Assembly (NCBI GenBank): GCA_963729445.1
Contig: CAVSNU010000005.1
Span: 124,001 to 188,000, forward strand
Origin: JACCZH01 sp963729445
GTDB taxonomy: Bacteria; Chloroflexota; Chloroflexia; Thermomicrobiales; CFX8
Length of the DNA stretch: 64,000 nt
Direction: 5' to 3'
The position numbers and the translations under genes were made by a program. The number at the start of each line of letters is the position of its first letter. The stretch's first letter is position 1. Positions 8,725-17,293 of the stretch are shown piece after piece. The notes beneath the pieces were generated by a model. It had not been told where the DNA came from and did not search any database. It saw nothing but the letters and a program-made list of their open reading frames with translations.

Positions 8725-9600
8725 ATGCGCGTAACACACCAGATGATTACGGACACGATGCTGCGGAGCCTCACACGGAACGTCTCACGCCTGGAGCAGC
8801 TTCAGGAGCAGATTACCTCGGGGCGACGCGTGAGCCGGCCATCGCAGGATCCGATTACGGCCGCGGCGGTCTTGAAAATCGATTCATCGGCGGCACAGGC
8901 CGCGCAACATGTGCGCAACGCGGACGACGCCCGTTCCTGGCTTGATATCACCGACCAGGCACTCCACACCATCGGTCAGAGCCTCTTGCGCGCGCGGGAA
9001 CTGGCCATCGCCGCCCCAAACACCACCATGTCGCCCGAAGGACGCGCCGCGATCAGCAAAGAGCTCACCGGGCTCATCGACCAGGTCATCACGACCGGCA
9101 ACTTCTCGTTTGCCGACCAGTACATCTTCTCGGGGACCAAAACGCGCACGCCGCCGCTCGATTCGTCGGTCAGTCCGCCGGTCTATCAGGGTAATACCAA
9201 TAGCGTCAACAGGATCATCGATGTTGGGGTGACCATTCAGGTGAACGTGACGGCCGACGTGGCCATCATGCCAACGATCAACGCTCTGCTGCGTATTCGC
9301 GACGCCGTCGACGCCGCCGACAACCCTGAGATTCTTGCCGGACTGCAAGACCTTGATGCTGCCCATACAACCCTGCTGACCGCCCAATCGGGGGTTGGTG
9401 CGCGGGCCAACCGCCTGGAGGCGCAGCGCGAACGCCTCCTGGACATCCAGACGAACCTCGCGAGGCTGCGGAGCGAGCAGCAGGACGTTGACATGGGCGA
9501 GGCGATTGCCGACTTCGCGGTGCAGGAGATCGTGTACCGGGCTTCGCTCCAGGCAGGCGCCAAGGCCGTCCAGCCCAGTCTCATCGATTATCTACGATAG
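8725..9600 (+). CDS. flgL: Flagellar hook-associated protein 3, FlgL
   Basis: 291 residues. It has the flagellin-like N-terminus (MRVTHQMITDTMLRSLTRNV, then LQEQITSGRRVSRPSQDP) and the flagellin C-terminus (GARANRLEAQRERLLDIQTN, then FAVQEIVYRASLQAGAKAV). The central part FADQYIFSGTKTRTPP is typical of FlgL. The protein joins the hook to the filament. AGGAGAACTCGAC before the ATG is a good ribosome site. It is the second half of the flgK-flgL pair. Confidence 0.92.
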   Translation: MRVTHQMITDTMLRSLTRNVSRLEQLQEQITSGRRVSRPSQDPITAAAVLKIDSSAAQAAQHVRNADDARSWLDITDQALHTIGQSLLRARELAIAAPNTTMSPEGRAAISKELTGLIDQVITTGNFSFADQYIFSGTKTRTPPLDSSVSPPVYQGNTNSVNRIIDVGVTIQVNVTADVAIMPTINALLRIRDAVDAADNPEILAGLQDLDAAHTTLLTAQSGVGARANRLEAQRERLLDIQTNLARLRSEQQDVDMGEAIADFAVQEIVYRASLQAGAKAVQPSLIDYLR

Positions 9601-9612
9601 CGGAGGTGTTTC

Positions 9613-10089
9613 ATGTCGTTGCACTATCTCCATCATGCTGGTGGCCCATCTGATGACGAGCTTCTGTCAGACGCGATCGATGACGAGCGCCGCAGTAGGC
9701 CGGTCATCGTCTTCCCCGACGGGCTGATCGGCTGTTTCGACTGGAAGCGGTTCACGCTCTCGGTATTACCTGATGATTCTGGGATCGTGATGCTCCAGTC
9801 CCTTGACGATCCGTCGGTGAGTTTCGTGCTGGCGCCCGTGGTCGAGGTCGCGCCCACATTCTTTGAAGCCCTGGCCGCGGACGATCGCTCACGACTCGCC
9901 TTACTCGGCATCAAGCACAACCCGGCTGCCGAGCTCTACTGCACCATCACGATGCATGCCACGGGCGAGTTGACCGCCAATCTGCTTGGCCCGTTGGTCA
10001 TCGACTCCCGCAGCGGCTGTGGCACCCAGGTTGTGCTGGCTGACTCAGACTGGTCGCCACGGCACGTCATCCCGGTCACGGGCGAGTAA
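9613..10089 (+). CDS. fliW: Flagellar assembly factor FliW
   Basis: 158 residues, normal for FliW. Recognisable features are IVFPDGLIGCFDWKRFTL near the N-terminus, LQSLDDPSVSFVLAPV, and a C-terminal ELTANLLGPLVIDSRSGCGT. FliW binds flagellin and, when free, antagonises CsrA, so it couples flagellin synthesis to export. csrA follows after 11 bases, the conserved FliW-CsrA arrangement. GGAGGTGTTTC precedes the start. Confidence 0.92.
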   Translation: MSLHYLHHAGGPSDDELLSDAIDDERRSRPVIVFPDGLIGCFDWKRFTLSVLPDDSGIVMLQSLDDPSVSFVLAPVVEVAPTFFEALAADDRSRLALLGIKHNPAAELYCTITMHATGELTANLLGPLVIDSRSGCGTQVVLADSDWSPRHVIPVTGE

Positions 10090-10100
10090 GGAACAGACGC

Positions 10101-10409
10101 ATGCTCGTACTTGCCCGCAAATCCGGCGAATCACTGCAGATCGACGGCTCCATACGCGTAACGATCCTGAGTATCGAGGGCGATCGTGTGCGCGTCGGGA
10201 TCGAGGCACCGCGCTCGATCGCTGTTGTGCGCCAGGAGATCCTAGAAGCCATCTCCGTCGAGAATCGGCAGGCCGTGGTTGGACAGGCCGACGAGTCGAT
10301 GCTCCGCCGGATCGGCAAATGCCTGAAGGCCGCGCCACCCGTCACGAGCGTCGATCGCGTGGCCGATGAGGCGTCGTCACCCCCTCTCAACGGGATCCAG
10401 CATCCATAG
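10101..10409 (+). CDS. csrA: Translational regulator CsrA with C-terminal extension
   Basis: The first 60 residues are a clear CsrA domain (MLVLARKSGESLQIDGSIRV, VRVGIEAPRSIAVVR, EILEAI). The protein is 102 residues, about 35 longer than the usual 60-75. The tail is rich in A, P and V with no recognised motif. CsrA is an RNA-binding dimer that represses flagellin translation by covering the ribosome site. The neighbour fliW encodes its antagonist. Confidence 0.9.
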   Translation: MLVLARKSGESLQIDGSIRVTILSIEGDRVRVGIEAPRSIAVVRQEILEAISVENRQAVVGQADESMLRRIGKCLKAAPPVTSVDRVADEASSPPLNGIQHP

Positions 10410-10578
10410 GAACACGCCCCCATCTGCCGAATGCGCCATCATGTCGTGGATTCCTCTTCTTGCCCCAGGACTCGAACAACACAGCAACCCAGCGCCAACC
10501 TCAGTGCAGCTGCTCCCCACGTCTTTGACCAGGGCTTCATCCACGACAAGTGGACGAGCCCGATCAACCTGTGGGAAT

Positions 10579-11889
10579 ATGGCGCATGTTGATTCAAATC
10601 GGACCAAACCGCAGGAAGGACCCCCGTTGGACGAGCAAGAGCAGCACGCCTTCGAGCTGGTCGAGGGCAAAGAGGAGCGCATCCTCCAGCACTACCGCAC
10701 CCTGATCGGCGTCGACACCACCGTGCCGCCCGGCAAGAACTACGACACCCTGCTCGACCTGATCGAGCCCGAGTTCCAGCGGCTAGGCTTCACGACCGAG
10801 CGCGTCACGATCCCGGACGAGCTGGTGGCCTCCATTCCGTTGCCGCTGGAGGGGCCGAGGGTCAACCTGGTCGCCACGCGCTGCCACGGCAAAGAGCCGG
10901 TTACGATCTACGCTCACATGGACGTCGTGCCCATCGAAGAAGGTTGGAAATACGACCCCTTCGGCGCGGAGTACGTCGACGGCAAGATCTACGGGCGCGG
11001 CACCGCCGATATGAAGGGCGCCATCGCCTCGGTGCTGACCGCCGTCGAGGTCATGGACGAGGCCGGCATCGAGCCCAACCACGACCTGATCGTCTGCCTC
11101 TGCACCGACGAGGAGATCGGCGGCTATCCCGGCATCTGGCACCTGGCCAAAGAGGGTTACGTCAAGGGCCACATGCTCTGCCTGGAAGGCGGCCAGGACC
11201 CGCGCATCGGGCTGGCATCGGCCGGCTCGATGGACGTCACCGTCACCACGATCGGCGAGAGCTGCCACTCGGGCATGAACTACCTGGGCACCAACTCGAT
11301 CGACGGCATGATCCCGATCCTCAACGAGCTCTACGCCCTCAAGCAGGAGGTCGAGCGGCGTGAGGAAGCCGGCGTCCCCGGCCCGCCGCACGCTAATGCC
11401 CCGTCGAAGTTCATGACCCCGATGTTCAACTTCTCGATCATCAACGCCGGCGTGAAGTCCAACATCGTGCCGGCCACCTGCAAGCTGCTCATCAACCGGC
11501 GCTATATCCCGAGCGAGAAGTTCGAGGATGTCGTGGCCGAGATCAAGGAAGCGGTTGACCGCGGCCTGGAGAAAAGCGTCGCGCTGGACGCCAGGGTCGA
11601 GGTCTTCCACACCTACCCGGCCATGCGCAAGCGCGGTGACGGCCCGCACACCCTCAAGATGAAGGAAGCCTCCAAGCTCGTCCACGGCTACACGGACGAG
11701 GACTTCGTCATGACCGGCAGCTCCGGCTCAACCGACATGGCCAACGTCCAGCAGGAGCTGGGCTGGGACGACATCCCCTTCCGCGGCCCCGGCCGCATGG
11801 ACTCCCGCGCCCACGGCGCCAACGAGTTCGTCCGCATGGAGGACGTCAAGTCCCACATCAAGGAGCTGATCCACTACCTGGCGTTCTAG
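10579..11889 (+). CDS. M20 family zinc metallopeptidase (ArgE/DapE type)
   Basis: 436 residues from the ATG. The metal-binding motifs are visible: YAHMDVV (H113, D115), GRGTADMKG with the bridging aspartate, CTDEEIGG with the catalytic and metal-binding glutamates, and a distal acid-rich GSSGSTDMANV. The family hydrolyses N-acyl amino acids or small peptides in the cytosol. A TTG at 10627 has a better ribosome site (AGGAAGGA, 6-base gap) and may be the real start. It is a stand-alone gene followed by a strong hairpin. Codon use is stricter (more C/G third positions) than in the flagellar block, a hint of different origin. Confidence 0.85.
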   Translation: MAHVDSNRTKPQEGPPLDEQEQHAFELVEGKEERILQHYRTLIGVDTTVPPGKNYDTLLDLIEPEFQRLGFTTERVTIPDELVASIPLPLEGPRVNLVATRCHGKEPVTIYAHMDVVPIEEGWKYDPFGAEYVDGKIYGRGTADMKGAIASVLTAVEVMDEAGIEPNHDLIVCLCTDEEIGGYPGIWHLAKEGYVKGHMLCLEGGQDPRIGLASAGSMDVTVTTIGESCHSGMNYLGTNSIDGMIPILNELYALKQEVERREEAGVPGPPHANAPSKFMTPMFNFSIINAGVKSNIVPATCKLLINRRYIPSEKFEDVVAEIKEAVDRGLEKSVALDARVEVFHTYPAMRKRGDGPHTLKMKEASKLVHGYTDEDFVMTGSSGSTDMANVQQELGWDDIPFRGPGRMDSRAHGANEFVRMEDVKSHIKELIHYLAF

Positions 11890-11910
11890 TAGATCAATCC
11901 CTGAGCGCTG

Positions 11911-11941
11911 ACACGGCCCCTCAATCGGGCCGGGGCCGTGT
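11911..11941 (+). terminator. Hairpin terminator after the M20 gene
   Basis: ACACGGCCCC and GGGGCCGTGT form a perfect 10-base stem around an 11-base loop, 22 bases after the stop codon. A short TCTCGTGTTG run follows, so the T-tract is weak. Confidence 0.65.
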
Positions 11942-12007
11942 CTCGTGTTGCTCGGACAAAAACAGCCGCACAGTGATTGTTGACCTGATCGTTCCAGAAT
12001 CGCTGTA

Positions 12008-12424
12008 GTGTGCCTATCGACTCAGCAGCGCGAACCATTCGGATGTAGACATGGCGAGACCCACGACCATCTGTCGCCAGAGCAGAAGGCGGGTGCTCGT
12101 GCATCCTTCGGTGACAACAGCAGCCGGGGATTCGGCCTTGCCGTCTCCACCCGGCGCAACGATCGGGCAACAGTCCCCGGACGGTTCGGGCGGGACGGTG
12201 GCTATGGCACGTCCGGGTATTCGGATCCCACCGAAGAGTTAGTCGGCATCCTGATGACTCAGCGACTTATGGATTCACCTGAACCTCCGGGCGTCTATCT
12301 CGATTTCTGGACCTCGGTCCTACCAGGCGATCGACGACTGAGGCGCCTCATCGCGCGCGGAACTCGTACGCTTCTGGAACGACGCTGGCAGGCCGTTGCA
12401 GAAGCGTGCCCCGTCTATGATTGA
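12008..12424 (+). pseudogene. Beta-lactamase-family serine hydrolase, C-terminal remnant
   Basis: Residues from about 22 onward (LSPEQKAGA, GFGLAVSTRR, VPGRFGRDGGYGTSGYSDP, LVGILMTQRLMDSPEPPGVY, DFWTSV) match the last 90 residues of class C beta-lactamase-like serine hydrolases of Actinobacteria and Chloroflexota. The N-terminal three quarters, including the SxxK and YxN active-site motifs, are absent and no good start is present. The usual W in RFGWDGG and TSWYSD is R and G here, as expected for unselected sequence. The tail after DFWTSV is unrelated. It is probably a relic of a deleted gene. Confidence 0.7.
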
Positions 12425-12620
12425 ATGCTCGGGGGATTGACAGTGTGGCAATGCCTGCTAGTATACGTACAGATCATTTGTTCTGGTCTGCGCGCGGCCG
12501 TGGCCCCATTTTGATTCGCCGATCCACCACCGGTCGAGCGCGCAGATGCGTGGCTGGAAGGCGATCTGCTGTAGGCGCGCGAGCGCTGTGACCGGTTGTT
12601 CGAACGTGAGGTAACCCGGC

Positions 12621-12890
12621 ATGTGCAGAAACATCAGGACGCTGTTCAACTTTGAGCCGCCGGCCACGGAGGAAGAGATTCACGCCGCATCACTGCAGTT
12701 CGTACGGAAGATCAGCGGCATGAACAAGCCATCCAAGGCGAACGAGGCCGCCTTCAACTCCGCGGTCGACGACATCGCCAAGATCTCCAATCGGCTTCTC
12801 GCCGCACTCGAATCTAGCGCGGCACCGAAGGATCGCGAAGAAGAAGCTGCCAAAGCGAAGGCGCGCTCCGCTCAAAGATTCGGCCAGTAA
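12621..12890 (+). CDS. DUF2277 family protein
   Basis: 89 residues, the normal length. The N-terminal CRNIRTLFNFEPPATEEEI and the central LQFVRKISGMNKPSKANEAA are hallmarks of this small family, whose function is unknown. The C-terminus is highly charged (DREEEAAKAKARSAQ). It precedes the ECF42 sigma gene by 41 bases, so cotranscription is possible. Confidence 0.85.
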   Translation: MCRNIRTLFNFEPPATEEEIHAASLQFVRKISGMNKPSKANEAAFNSAVDDIAKISNRLLAALESSAAPKDREEEAAKAKARSAQRFGQ

Positions 12891-12931
12891 GTCCACCGTC
12901 TCAACGGTTTCAGATTGAGGGCCAGACGCTG

Positions 12932-14185
12932 ATGAACGAAGTCGCAGCTGACCAGGTACGCAACGTGGTGGACGACGTCTACCGCACGGATTCCCGTCGC
13001 GTCTTCGCCACCCTCGTCCGCCTGCTCGGTGACTTCGACCGCGCCGAGGATGCGCTGCACGATGCCTTCGCGGCAGCGTTGCAGCAATGGGCACGAGACG
13101 GCGTGCCCGCCAACCCCCGGGCGTGGCTCGTTTCGACCGGACGTTTCAAGGCCATCGACAACATACGGCGACGCGCCCGGTTCGACAAATCATTGGCGAC
13201 GCTCGCCGAGCAACTCGACCTTGATACGCACGACGGCATCGGGAACGACGACGAGTGCATCGAGGACGACCGGCTCCGGTTAATGTTCACCTGCTGCCAT
13301 CCCGCCTTGTCGCCGGAGGCTCGCGTCGCGCTGACGCTGCGGGAGGTCTGCGGCCTGACGACGGAGGAGATCGCGCGTGCCTTCCTCATCGCGCCCCCCA
13401 CGCTAGCCCAGCGCATCGTGCGCGCCAAGGCAAAGATCCGCGACGCGCGCATTCCCTATCAGGTGCCGTCACCGGAGGAGCTACCGGACCGGTTGGACGC
13501 TGTCCTCCAGGTAATCTACCTGGTGTTCAACGAAGGGTACTCCGCCTCATCCGGCGCGTCGCTGACGCGGGCCGATCTCTCGGGCGAGGCGATCCGCCTG
13601 GGGCGGCTCCTCATCGAGCTCCTACCCGAGCCCGAGGTGATGGGCCTGCTGGCGTTGATGCTGTTGCAAGAGTCGCGCCGTGAGGCACGTACCTCGCCGG
13701 CAGGGGATCTGGTGCTGCTGGAGGACCAGGACCGTTCACTCTGGAACCAGGGGCAGATAGCGGAAGGGACCGCGCTGGTCGAACAGTCGCTGACGTCACG
13801 CCGGTTCGGCCCGTACACCCTCCAGGCGGCAATCGCGGCCGTGCACGCGGAGGCGCCCGATCCCTCCGCGACGGACTGGGCCCAGATAGTCGAGTTATAC
13901 GGCGTGCTGGCGCGGGCGGTGCCGTCACCGGTGGTCGAGCTAAACCGTGCAGTGGCGATAGCGATGCGCGACGGCCCTTCGGCAGGCCTCGACCTTATCG
14001 ACGCCATCCTGGGACGCGGCGACCTGGCCGACTACCACCTGGCGCACTCCGCGCGAGCGGAACTGTGCCTGCGAGCGGGGAAAACAGCGGAGGCACGGGC
14101 TTCCTATGAACGCGCGCTGGAGCTCACGCAACAGGAGCCGGAAAAGCGCTTCATCGAGAACAGGCTTCGTGAGCTGCGGGATTGA
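12932..14185 (+). CDS. ECF42-type RNA polymerase sigma factor with C-terminal extension
   Basis: 417 residues, twice the length of a simple ECF factor. Region 2 (RVFATLVRLLGDFDRAEDAL, NPRAWLVSTGRFKAIDNIRR) and region 4 (LTTEEIARAFLIAPPTLAQR) are clear. The long C-terminal part with LLIELLPEPEVMGLLALMLL, RAVPSPVVELNRAVAIAM and a TPR-like end (AGKTAEARASYERALELTQQ) is the DUF6596/ECF42 extension. This group has no classical anti-sigma factor and is linked to YCII/DGPF proteins, as here: the first one follows 150 bases downstream under a candidate ECF42 promoter. Inducing signal unknown. Confidence 0.9.
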   Translation: MNEVAADQVRNVVDDVYRTDSRRVFATLVRLLGDFDRAEDALHDAFAAALQQWARDGVPANPRAWLVSTGRFKAIDNIRRRARFDKSLATLAEQLDLDTHDGIGNDDECIEDDRLRLMFTCCHPALSPEARVALTLREVCGLTTEEIARAFLIAPPTLAQRIVRAKAKIRDARIPYQVPSPEELPDRLDAVLQVIYLVFNEGYSASSGASLTRADLSGEAIRLGRLLIELLPEPEVMGLLALMLLQESRREARTSPAGDLVLLEDQDRSLWNQGQIAEGTALVEQSLTSRRFGPYTLQAAIAAVHAEAPDPSATDWAQIVELYGVLARAVPSPVVELNRAVAIAMRDGPSAGLDLIDAILGRGDLADYHLAHSARAELCLRAGKTAEARASYERALELTQQEPEKRFIENRLRELRD

Positions 14186-14223
14186 AGCAACAACGACGAA
14201 TATTGCACATTCAGTCGCGACCC

Positions 14224-14250
14224 TGTCGATTCTGGTATCCGCCGAACGAC
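14224..14250 (+). promoter_or_regulatory. Candidate ECF42 promoter, YCII gene 1
   Basis: TGTCGA at 14224-14229, a 17-base spacer, CGAC at 14247-14250. It lies 85 bases before the YCII start codon. The extended downstream bases CGACTATCTAGTG are identical to those at 16705. Confidence 0.8.
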
Positions 14251-14334
14251 TATCTAGTGAATGCAGAGCCAGGGCTCATGATCCGGTCGCGATCGCCCGG
14301 AGGGCCGGCTCAGAATCCAGAAGGAGAAGCGACG

Positions 14335-14763
14335 ATGCGATTCATGGTGATCGTCAAGGCCAACGAGGCATCGGAAGCGGGCGAGATGCCGGATGAGAAG
14401 ATGCTTACCGACATGGGGAAGTACAACGAAGAGCTGGTGAACGCCGGCGTAATGCTCGCTGGCGAGGGGCTGCACCCGAGCTCGAAGGGTGCTCGCGTCA
14501 CCTTCTCGGGGGACGAGCGGACCGTGACTGATGGGCCATTCACCGAGACGAAGGAACTGCTCGCGGGATTCTGGCTGTGGCAGTTGGATTCGTTGGAAGA
14601 AGCGATCGAATGGGTCAAGCGCTGCCCCAACCCTATGGATGGGGAGTCTGTGATCGAGATCCGCCAGGTGTTCGAGGCCGAGGACTTTGGCGCTGAGTTT
14701 ACCCCCGAGCTCCGGGAGGCAGAGGAGCGCTTACGCGCGCAGTTGGAGGCACAACAGCAGTAG
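14335..14763 (+). CDS. YCII/DGPF family protein 1
   Basis: 142 residues from the ATG at 14335, chosen for AGAAGGAGAAG just upstream and for the family start MRFMVIVKANE. The DGPF motif is seen in VTDGPFTETKELLAGFWLWQ, and a histidine in AGEGLHPSS is at the conserved catalytic-like position of YCII proteins. The C-terminus is a charged helix (ELREAEERLRAQLEAQQQ). The family is a ferredoxin-like fold of mostly unknown function that accompanies ECF42 sigma factors. It is 81% or so alike, by eye, to the copy at 16793. Confidence 0.88.
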   Translation: MRFMVIVKANEASEAGEMPDEKMLTDMGKYNEELVNAGVMLAGEGLHPSSKGARVTFSGDERTVTDGPFTETKELLAGFWLWQLDSLEEAIEWVKRCPNPMDGESVIEIRQVFEAEDFGAEFTPELREAEERLRAQLEAQQQ

Positions 14764-14790
14764 GAACATGGCCAGGATGGCGGGTTCCAT

Positions 14791-14817
14791 TGTCAACTGC
14801 GGAGCCCGCTGAACGAC
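14791..14817 (+). promoter_or_regulatory. Candidate ECF42 promoter, DUF6069 gene
   Basis: TGTCAA at 14791-14796, a 17-base spacer, CGAC at 14814-14817, again followed by TATCT. One mismatch in the -35. The DUF6069 start is 60 bases downstream. Confidence 0.7.
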
Positions 14818-14877
14818 TATCTGGTCTCAATAGTATTTCTGCTTTCTGCGAGGCAAACGCATGGAGGTTTGGTACCG

Positions 14878-15324
14878 ATGTCGTCCACCACATACGCGTC
14901 CACAACATCCGAATCGCGCGCCGTTAACTGGAGGCAATTCGCACTCGTGGGCCTCGGCACTGTGGTTGCCGCCGTTGTCGCGAACACTCTCTTCTATTAC
15001 ATCGGTGGCGCGCTCGTCACCTACGACCCGGATTTCGTCATTCTGACGAACCCGGGCGGCACAATTCTCTTCACACTGGTTCCGGCGATTGTCGCGGTGC
15101 TGCTCTACGCGGCCCTCCTGCGCTTCGCCAAAGATCCGGCACGCGTCTTCAAGATGATCGCCGCCGTGGTCCTTATCGTTTCGGTGATCCCCGACTTCAC
15201 CTACCTCCCCTCGGTAGAGGGCTCGACGGGTGGGCAGATAGCGATCCTTGTGCTGATGCATGTCATCGCCGCCGGGGTAATCGTCGGGATGCTGACGACG
15301 CTCACGCGCCAGCACTCACGGTAG
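14878..15324 (+). CDS. DUF6069 family four-helix membrane protein
   Basis: 148 residues with four hydrophobic helices (about 20-45, 62-82, 92-112, 120-140). The pattern and the NPGGTILFTLVPAIVAVLLY segment fit the DUF6069 family. GGAGG at 14863-14867 is 10 bases before this ATG, which is why I prefer it over upstream starts. It has its own candidate ECF42 promoter. Function unknown; it could sense or export something at the membrane as part of the sigma-factor response. Confidence 0.75.
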   Translation: MSSTTYASTTSESRAVNWRQFALVGLGTVVAAVVANTLFYYIGGALVTYDPDFVILTNPGGTILFTLVPAIVAVLLYAALLRFAKDPARVFKMIAAVVLIVSVIPDFTYLPSVEGSTGGQIAILVLMHVIAAGVIVGMLTTLTRQHSR

Positions 15325-15451
15325 CACGTCAGACGAAGTGGAGCGCCTCTTACGAACAGGTTCGCAGATTACAACGATCTCGTCGACACTCGGCATGAGA
15401 ATGGAACGCGCTCAACCTGGGCAAATCGTCCATACGAACCGGAGGACCGGC

Positions 15452-16081
15452 ATGAGAAAACTGGTCGTAGGCAAGTTCTTGTCACTGGACGGGGTCATGC
15501 AAGCGCCCGGCGCGCCCGACGAAGACCGCGACGGCGGGTTCGAGCACGGCGGCTGGGCCGTACCTCACTTCGACGACCAGATGGGCCAGATCATGGCTGA
15601 CTTCACAGGCCGGGTTGGCGGGCTCCTCCTTGGACGGAAGACCTATGACATCTTCGCCGCCAGCTGGCCGCTCGTCGATGACGATGATCCCATCAGGGCG
15701 ACGCTCAACCACATTCCCAAATACGTCGCCTCCCGGACGTTGAACACCGTCGACTGGAACAACTCGTCCCTCCTCGGCAGCGACATCGCCGGGGAAGTCA
15801 CCAGGCTCAAAGAGCAGCGAGGCGGCGAAATCCAGCTCGCTGGCAGCGGCGAGCTCATCCAGACGCTGCTGCGGCACGGCCTCATCGACGAGTATCGCCT
15901 GATGATCTTCCCGGTGATCCTCGGCAGCGGCAAACGATTGTTCGCCGAGGGAGCCATCCCGCATGGTCTCACACCGGTCGAAACCACCACATCGAGCACC
16001 GGCGTCACGATCAGCACCTACGAGCGCACAAGCGACCTTACATACGGCGCCATAGGCCCTGAGCAACAGGTCGACCAATGA
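15452..16081 (+). CDS. Dihydrofolate reductase-like (RibD C-terminal domain) protein
   Basis: 209 residues. The start MRKLVVGKFLSLDGVMQAPG, the nucleotide-binding LLLGRKTYDIF, and IQLAGSGELIQTLL plus GSGKRLF near the C-terminus are typical of the RibD_C/YyaP-YwjB group. These bind NADPH; natural substrates are mostly unknown. GGAGGACCGGC precedes the ATG. It lies 41 bases before the DinB gene and likely shares its transcript. No clear ECF42 promoter was found directly upstream. Confidence 0.88.
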   Translation: MRKLVVGKFLSLDGVMQAPGAPDEDRDGGFEHGGWAVPHFDDQMGQIMADFTGRVGGLLLGRKTYDIFAASWPLVDDDDPIRATLNHIPKYVASRTLNTVDWNNSSLLGSDIAGEVTRLKEQRGGEIQLAGSGELIQTLLRHGLIDEYRLMIFPVILGSGKRLFAEGAIPHGLTPVETTTSSTGVTISTYERTSDLTYGAIGPEQQVDQ

Positions 16082-16122
16082 CGAAGTAATAGCCCGGCTC
16101 TAATCAGGTAGGAGAAATCGCA

Positions 16123-16620
16123 ATGTTCAATCGGGTGGAACAACTCGCCGCACAGTTCGAGGCGGTCAACGACGAGCTCATAGAGAGTGTCACGAGATGC
16201 ACCGACGAGCAGTGGCGGCAGCCGAGCGCGAGCGAGAGATGGCCGGTCGGGGTAGTGGCGCACCATGTCGCGGCGGTCAACGGTGGTTTCGCCCGATTCG
16301 TCGAGAAGCTGGCGGCGGGGGAAACGTATTCGCCGACCACCTCGATGGACGAGATCCACAAGAGCAATGCGCAACACGCCCGCGACTACGCCGAGGTTGG
16401 CAAGCCGGAAGTACTCGACGCGCTACAGACGAATGGGGCCGCCGTCGCGCGAGCGCTCCGTAGTCTCGACGAAGAGCAACTCGGTCATACCGCCGGCGTC
16501 TTCGGCGGCCAGGAGATGACCGTGGCTCGCGTGGTGGAGTATGTCGTGGTCGGCCATACCGCAGAACACCTGGCGAGCATACGTGCCACGATCGCCGATC
16601 AAGCAGTACGCGCCGATTAA
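16123..16620 (+). CDS. DinB family protein
   Basis: 165 residues. The four-helix DinB/YfiT fold is suggested by the three metal-site histidines: one in VGVVAHHVAAVNG near residue 48 and the distal pair in VVVGHTAEHLASIRA near residue 145. These proteins bind a divalent metal; some are thiol transferases (bacillithiol or mycothiol dependent). AGGAGAAATCGCA precedes the ATG. It follows the DHFR-like gene in the ECF42-linked cluster. Confidence 0.85.
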   Translation: MFNRVEQLAAQFEAVNDELIESVTRCTDEQWRQPSASERWPVGVVAHHVAAVNGGFARFVEKLAAGETYSPTTSMDEIHKSNAQHARDYAEVGKPEVLDALQTNGAAVARALRSLDEEQLGHTAGVFGGQEMTVARVVEYVVVGHTAEHLASIRATIADQAVRAD

Positions 16621-16681
16621 CAGCCGCAGTGGATGCCGGAACTTAAGGGACTGCCCAAATCTCAGAACTCGCGGATTCCGT

Positions 16682-16708
16682 TGTCGATTCGGGAGTCCGC
16701 CGCACGAC
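16682..16708 (+). promoter_or_regulatory. Candidate ECF42 promoter, YCII gene 2
   Basis: TGTCGA at 16682-16687, a 17-base spacer, CGAC at 16705-16708, then TATCTAGTG. The YCII start is 85 bases downstream, the same distance as in copy 1. Confidence 0.8.
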
Positions 16709-16792
16709 TATCTAGTGAATGCAGAGCCAGGGCTCAAGATCCGGTCGCGATCGTCCGGAGGGCCGGCTAAGAATCCAGAAGGAGAAGCGACG

Positions 16793-17239
16793 ATGCGATT
16801 CATGGTAATGATCATTGCCGATGAAACCAGCGAAGGCGCCGGAATGCCGGACGAGAGAATGCTGACGGCGATGGGCAAGTACAACGAAGAGCTAGTGAAC
16901 GCAGGTGTGATGGTCGCCGGCGAGGGACTTCATCCAAGCTCGAAAGGCGCTCGTGTTACCTTCTCGGGAGACGAGCGGACCGTGACTGACGGGCCATTCA
17001 CCGAGACGAAGGAACTGCTCGCAGGCTACTGGATCTGGCAGGTGGCCTCACTGGATGAGGCTATCGAGTGGGTCAAGCGCATGCCCACTGCCCATGAGCT
17101 GGGAATCCCATCTGACACGGAATCAACCATCGAGATCCGCCAGGTGTTCGAGGCCGAAGACTTTGGCTCTGAGTTTACTCCCGAGCTCCGGGAGGCAGAG
17201 GAGCGCTTACGCGCGCAGTTGGAGGCGCAACAGCAGTAG
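16793..17239 (+). CDS. YCII/DGPF family protein 2
   Basis: 148 residues, paralogue of the protein at 14335. The start MRFMVMIIADETSEGAGMPD follows the same AGAAGGAGAAG site. DGPF lies in VTDGPFTETKELLAGYWIWQ. It carries a six-residue insertion (AHELGIPSDTES region) relative to copy 1. The last 45 residues are nearly identical. The gene is controlled by its own ECF42-type promoter. Confidence 0.88.
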   Translation: MRFMVMIIADETSEGAGMPDERMLTAMGKYNEELVNAGVMVAGEGLHPSSKGARVTFSGDERTVTDGPFTETKELLAGYWIWQVASLDEAIEWVKRMPTAHELGIPSDTESTIEIRQVFEAEDFGSEFTPELREAEERLRAQLEAQQQ

Positions 17240-17266
17240 GAACATGGCCAGGATGGCGGGGTCCGT

Positions 17267-17293
17267 TGTCGATTTCGAGTTCTGCCGAACGAC
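17267..17293 (+). promoter_or_regulatory. Candidate ECF42 promoter, VOC gene
   Basis: TGTCGA at 17267-17272, a 17-base spacer, CGAC at 17290-17293, then TAACTAGTG. The GTG start of the VOC gene is 98 bases downstream. Confidence 0.8.

Larger units (their letters stand above)
14224..14822 (+). repeat. Duplicated promoter-YCII-promoter unit, copy 1
   Basis: The promoter, the leader, the YCII coding region and the segment after its stop, up to the next promoter, recur in near-identical form at 16682-17300. The leader differs at only a handful of positions and the ribosome site and first codons are identical. The central coding part has diverged more. It marks a duplication of a whole expression unit. 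Confidence 0.75.

Noticed and set aside
15375..15410. CGTCGA followed by a possible -10 before the DHFR-like gene
   Set aside because: At 17 bases the sequence is GAAC, not CGAC; does not fit the shared ECF42 form.
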